Source: Halocaridina rubra (Eukaryota; Arthropoda; Malacostraca; Decapoda; Atyidae). From it: a stretch of 64,000 nt of DNA. The notes under the pieces were generated by a model. The model ran no database searches. It was not told the DNA's origin and was given only the letters and a program-made list of their open reading frames with translations. Location: positions 56,001-120,000 of the forward strand of contig JAXCGZ010022671.1 in assembly GCA_037179515.1 (NCBI GenBank). The letters are read 5' to 3'. Every line of letters starts with the position of its first letter. The stretch's first letter is position 1. The position numbers and the translations under genes are program-made. Of this stretch, positions 61,296 through 64,000 are shown piece after piece.

Positions 61296-62266
61296 CATCA
61301 GGAGAAGGGGAAAGCTGCCTTGCCTATAGTGGAAGTATTGTCAGGACAGGAAACACGAACATCACACAGAAGGGGTGGGTCAAAACCCTAGCCCTTCTGG
61401 ACTGCGGGAGTGATTGTACATTCTGCTCACGCAGCCTGGTTGACAAGACCAGAACCCCTGGAGTACTGATACAGGTGGAAGTTAACACCATCGACCAGGC
61501 ACGGCAGTGGGACACGAGAATGGTGGACCTGTGGGTAATAGTGGCAAAGGCTAGACACCCCAAGGAGCTGAGGCTCTACGAAGTCATAGTGGTCACCTGC
61601 CTGCCAAGGGGAATGACTGATTGCATTGCCAGAAGGGAGGAGATCTGCCGATGGAAGCACCTTGCCTCCTTAGGGAAATCACATGTGAGCAAAAGGGAGA
61701 ACGCCGAGGTGGAAATTCTCATAGGACTTGACCATCCACGGGCCCTACTCCCGCTAGAGGTCAGGTGGGGGTGTGACGGGGAACCCCTCGCATTGAGGAC
61801 AGCTCTAGGCTGGATGGTACAGGGTGCTTTGCTGCCCAGGGACACAACGGAAACGGCGACGAGTCTCACTGCCATAGCCGAGCTGCCAAGATCAACAAGT
61901 GGCAATGAGTCTTTGGAGCAACGAGTACAACGGTTCTGGGAGCAGGACGAGCCCACAGCAAAGGAGGCTCAGGAGGGAGAGGGACTGTCGCCGTTGGACC
62001 AGCATGTCTTGAGCCTGTGGGACAGTCATGTAAGCAGGAGCGGAGAGAACTATGTACTACCAATCCCATTTAAGCAGTCATCGTTGCCTCAGGTCAACAG
62101 TTGGAAATCGGCTCGTCACAGATTGGATTTAAAAACTCTTGACAGCGGGGTATGTGGAACGAGTGCCGGATTGAGACCTCCAATTCGGTGGGCAGCGGAT
62201 CTGGTATCTACCTCATCTTCCGGTACTGAACCCCAGAAAACCAGGGAAGGTGCGCATTGTTTTTGA
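61292..62266 (+). pseudogene. BEL/Pao protease and pre-RT region (324 aa open)
   Basis: Protease motif ALLDCGSDCTFCS at about residues 34-46; the second residue of the usual D-S/T-G active site is Cys, so activity is doubtful. VEILIGLDHPRALLPL at about 144-159 and ALGWMVQG follow, as in Pao polyproteins. The pre-RT part contains RVQRFWEQDE and LSLWDSHV. The frame ends at 62266 in a frameshift: RT continues from 62250 in another frame. Confidence 0.82.
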
Positions 62267-62786
62267 CTGCGCTGAGACTCATCAAGGCGCGTCTTTGAAC
62301 TCACAAGTATTACAAGGGCCAGACTTAAACAACAAGCTCATCAGGATTCTTCTTCGGTTTTGTCAGGGCAAAGTGACAGTGACGGCAGATATAGAGGCCA
62401 TATTCTATCAGGTGAAAGTGGCGGAGACTGTCAGGGATGCCTTGCGTTTCTTATGGAGGAAGGACGATCGAAAACAAACTCCCATCGATGTGTTCCGGAT
62501 GACTTTACACGTGCTTGGGGGTGTGTGGAGTCCGGCCTGTGCGGCTTATGCCCTACGGCAAATGTTTAGCAAGTACGGAAGGTCTTATGATGAGGTGGTG
62601 AGGGAAACCATTAAGAATTTCCATGTCGACGACCTTTTGCATTCCGTGGACGACGCGGACCAGTCAGCGGCCATAGCCACGCAGTTGACGAACCTCATGA
62701 GTAAAGGAGGATTTCAAATTACAAAATGGTCGAGCAACTTACCAGACGTGCTGAAAGGGATACAGAAGAAAGAGCTCCGTGAGTGA
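62250..62786 (+). pseudogene. BEL/Pao reverse transcriptase
   Basis: VFDCAETHQGASLNSQVLQGPDLN, then TADIEAIFYQVKV (first catalytic D), FRMTLHVLGGVWSP and NFHVDDLLHS (catalytic VDD; the preceding residue is His where Tyr is usual). GGFQITKWSSN closes the palm. A stop at 62784-62786 and a frameshift precede RNase H. Confidence 0.87.
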
Positions 62787-63563
62787 GGTCCGAGGTCCGA
62801 AATACTATCAGCTGCACAACTGGAAGGAAGAGCACTTGGAGTGATATGGGACCAAGCAAAGGACAAGATTGCAGTACGAGTGGAGCTCAAAGATTGTGCA
62901 TTCACTAGATGAGGCCTATTGGCAACTTTCAGGGCCGTCTATGACCCTGTTGGGATACTGGTGCCATTTGTAGTCTGTGCCAAGATCATCTTCCAGGAAG
63001 AGTGCCGGATTGGTAAGGGATGGGACAAACCTATCAGCGAGCAAGGTCAGCAGGCTTGGAAGGAATGGATGAAAGATCTACGACAGTTGAAGGGGTTTGC
63101 GATACCTAGACACTATTGCAATGGGGCTACGGGAGAACTTGAGCTAGTGGAATTACACACCTTCGCCGATGCATCCCAGTCGGCGTATGGGACCACCAGC
63201 TACCTGCGCTTCATTGACACTGAGGACAGGGTAAGCGTGTCCTTCGTTCTCGGTAAGACATGTTTAGCCCCTTTGAAGGGAATGAGTATACATAGGTTGG
63301 AGCTATTTGCCGCCAAGCTAGCCTCCAAAGTAACTGCCATCATCGCCGACGAGCTAGAGGTCAAACTTGACAATGTCGTGTATTGGACGGACACTATGCT
63401 TGTGCTGCAGTACATCAGCAATCCTAGCAGGCGGTTCAAGACCTACGTTGCTAACAGGGTGGCAGCAATACAGCGTCTGGCACCGATCCGACAATGGCGA
63501 CATGTGCCCTCGGCACATAACCCAGCAGACGACATATCGCAGGGCCTTTTGAGCTTGCCATGA
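62787..63563 (+). pseudogene. BEL/Pao RNase H region
   Basis: 62787-62918 reads as a continuation with breaks (LGVIWDQAKDKI in another frame). From 62919: VYDPVGILVPF, then RNase H HTFADASQSAYG (D), MSIHRLELFAAKLAS (E), VVYWTDTMLVLQYI (D) and HVPSAHNPADDISQGL (D). All four acidic positions are present; 214 residues open. Confidence 0.87.
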
Positions 63564-64000
63564 TGGTGAGGAGCAGGTGGACCAGTGGGCCGGACTTCCT
63601 AGGCTACCCAAGGAAGCATTGGCCTCCTTAAAACACTACGCCGACAGGAGACACTGAGGACATGGAGCTGCGACCGGCCTTATCACTGACAGTGTTGGTA
63701 ACTGAGACTCCATCATCAGCTTCTCAATGCTCTGGAACCACTTCTCTAGCTGGGATACATTACTGAGATCGGTGGCCGGGTTATGGAGGTTCATCAGGTG
63801 GCACTTTCCCAAGCTGGCTTCTCTGGTGAACAATCATAGCTACATCTCCGTGGACGAGTTACACATGGTTGAACATCGGGTTATTAAGGCTGTGCAAAGG
63901 GAGAGTTATGGGGAGGCAGTCAAGGCTCTCCGAAGTGGCAAGCCACTCACCAAGAGCTGTGGGATATTCTTCTTGGAGCCACACCTAGATTCCAAAGGTT
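63564..64000 (+). pseudogene. BEL/Pao integrase N-terminal part, cut by window end
   Basis: After degraded linker sequence, 63825-64000 encodes SYISVDELHMVEHRVIKAVQ, RESYGEAVKALRSGKPL and LEPHLDSKG, the segment preceding the integrase zinc finger in Pao elements. Zinc finger and core lie beyond 64000. Confidence 0.75.

Overview
This is eukaryotic, transposon-dominated DNA: AT-rich, full of nested retrotransposons, hAT-type DNA transposon remains and long (TA)n, (CA)n, (GA)n and (GAA)n microsatellites. I found no convincing host gene. The element mix (gypsy elements with very long LTRs, a BEL/Pao element, I/Jockey-, RTE- and CR1/L2-like LINEs, ZMYM1-like hAT transposase, a tRNA-derived SINE) suggests an arthropod, most likely a decapod crustacean. 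That assignment is inference from family resemblance.

Layout. (1) 1-16431 is gypsy copy 1 on the minus strand: left LTR cut by the window edge, RNase H and RT, integrase, gag-protease, leader, tRNA-Lys-type PBS, right LTR. Its right LTR is split by a full-length 6.66-kb LINE (9511-16168), and a 5'-truncated LINE of the same family sits in its left LTR. (2) Copy 1 was itself inserted into gypsy copy 2 of the same family, whose gag-protease part runs 16432-20151 and carries another LINE (17774-19204). (3) 20152-31555 is a mosaic: CR1/L2-like LINE scraps, a second gypsy lineage (YLDD-type RT, minus strand, 20453-27085) disrupted by a gypsy LTR and an I/Jockey-type LINE, a plus-strand RT-RNase H-integrase element (27325-29335), and a gag fragment of another LTR element (29920-30625). 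(4) 31556-51910 is a head-to-tail series of three decayed hAT elements with inverted 5' blocks between them. The second is split by gypsy copy 3 (36494-48255), which itself carries a SINE, an RTE-like LINE and a LINE fragment. (5) 52741-55972 is a CR1/L2-like LINE inside a mirrored (TA)(CA)...(CA)(TA) microsatellite. (6) 55975-64000 is a BEL/Pao element on the plus strand, with tandem leader repeats and a 1.9-kb hairpin-forming minisatellite before gag. It runs off the right edge in the integrase.

The main observation is the gypsy family of copies 1-3. Its RT, RNase H and GPY/F-type integrase are Ty3/gypsy-like, yet integrase lies upstream of RT (PR-IN-RT-RH, the Ty1/copia order). Two separate copies show this, so it is not an assembly artefact. 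This order is known from the Gmr1-like group. No copy here is intact: copy 1 has point breaks and gag deletions, copy 2 is partial, and copy 3 has lost its protease core. Insertion order can be read from the nesting: hAT before gypsy copy 3 before RTE/SINE; gypsy copy 2 before copy 1 before the full-length LINE.
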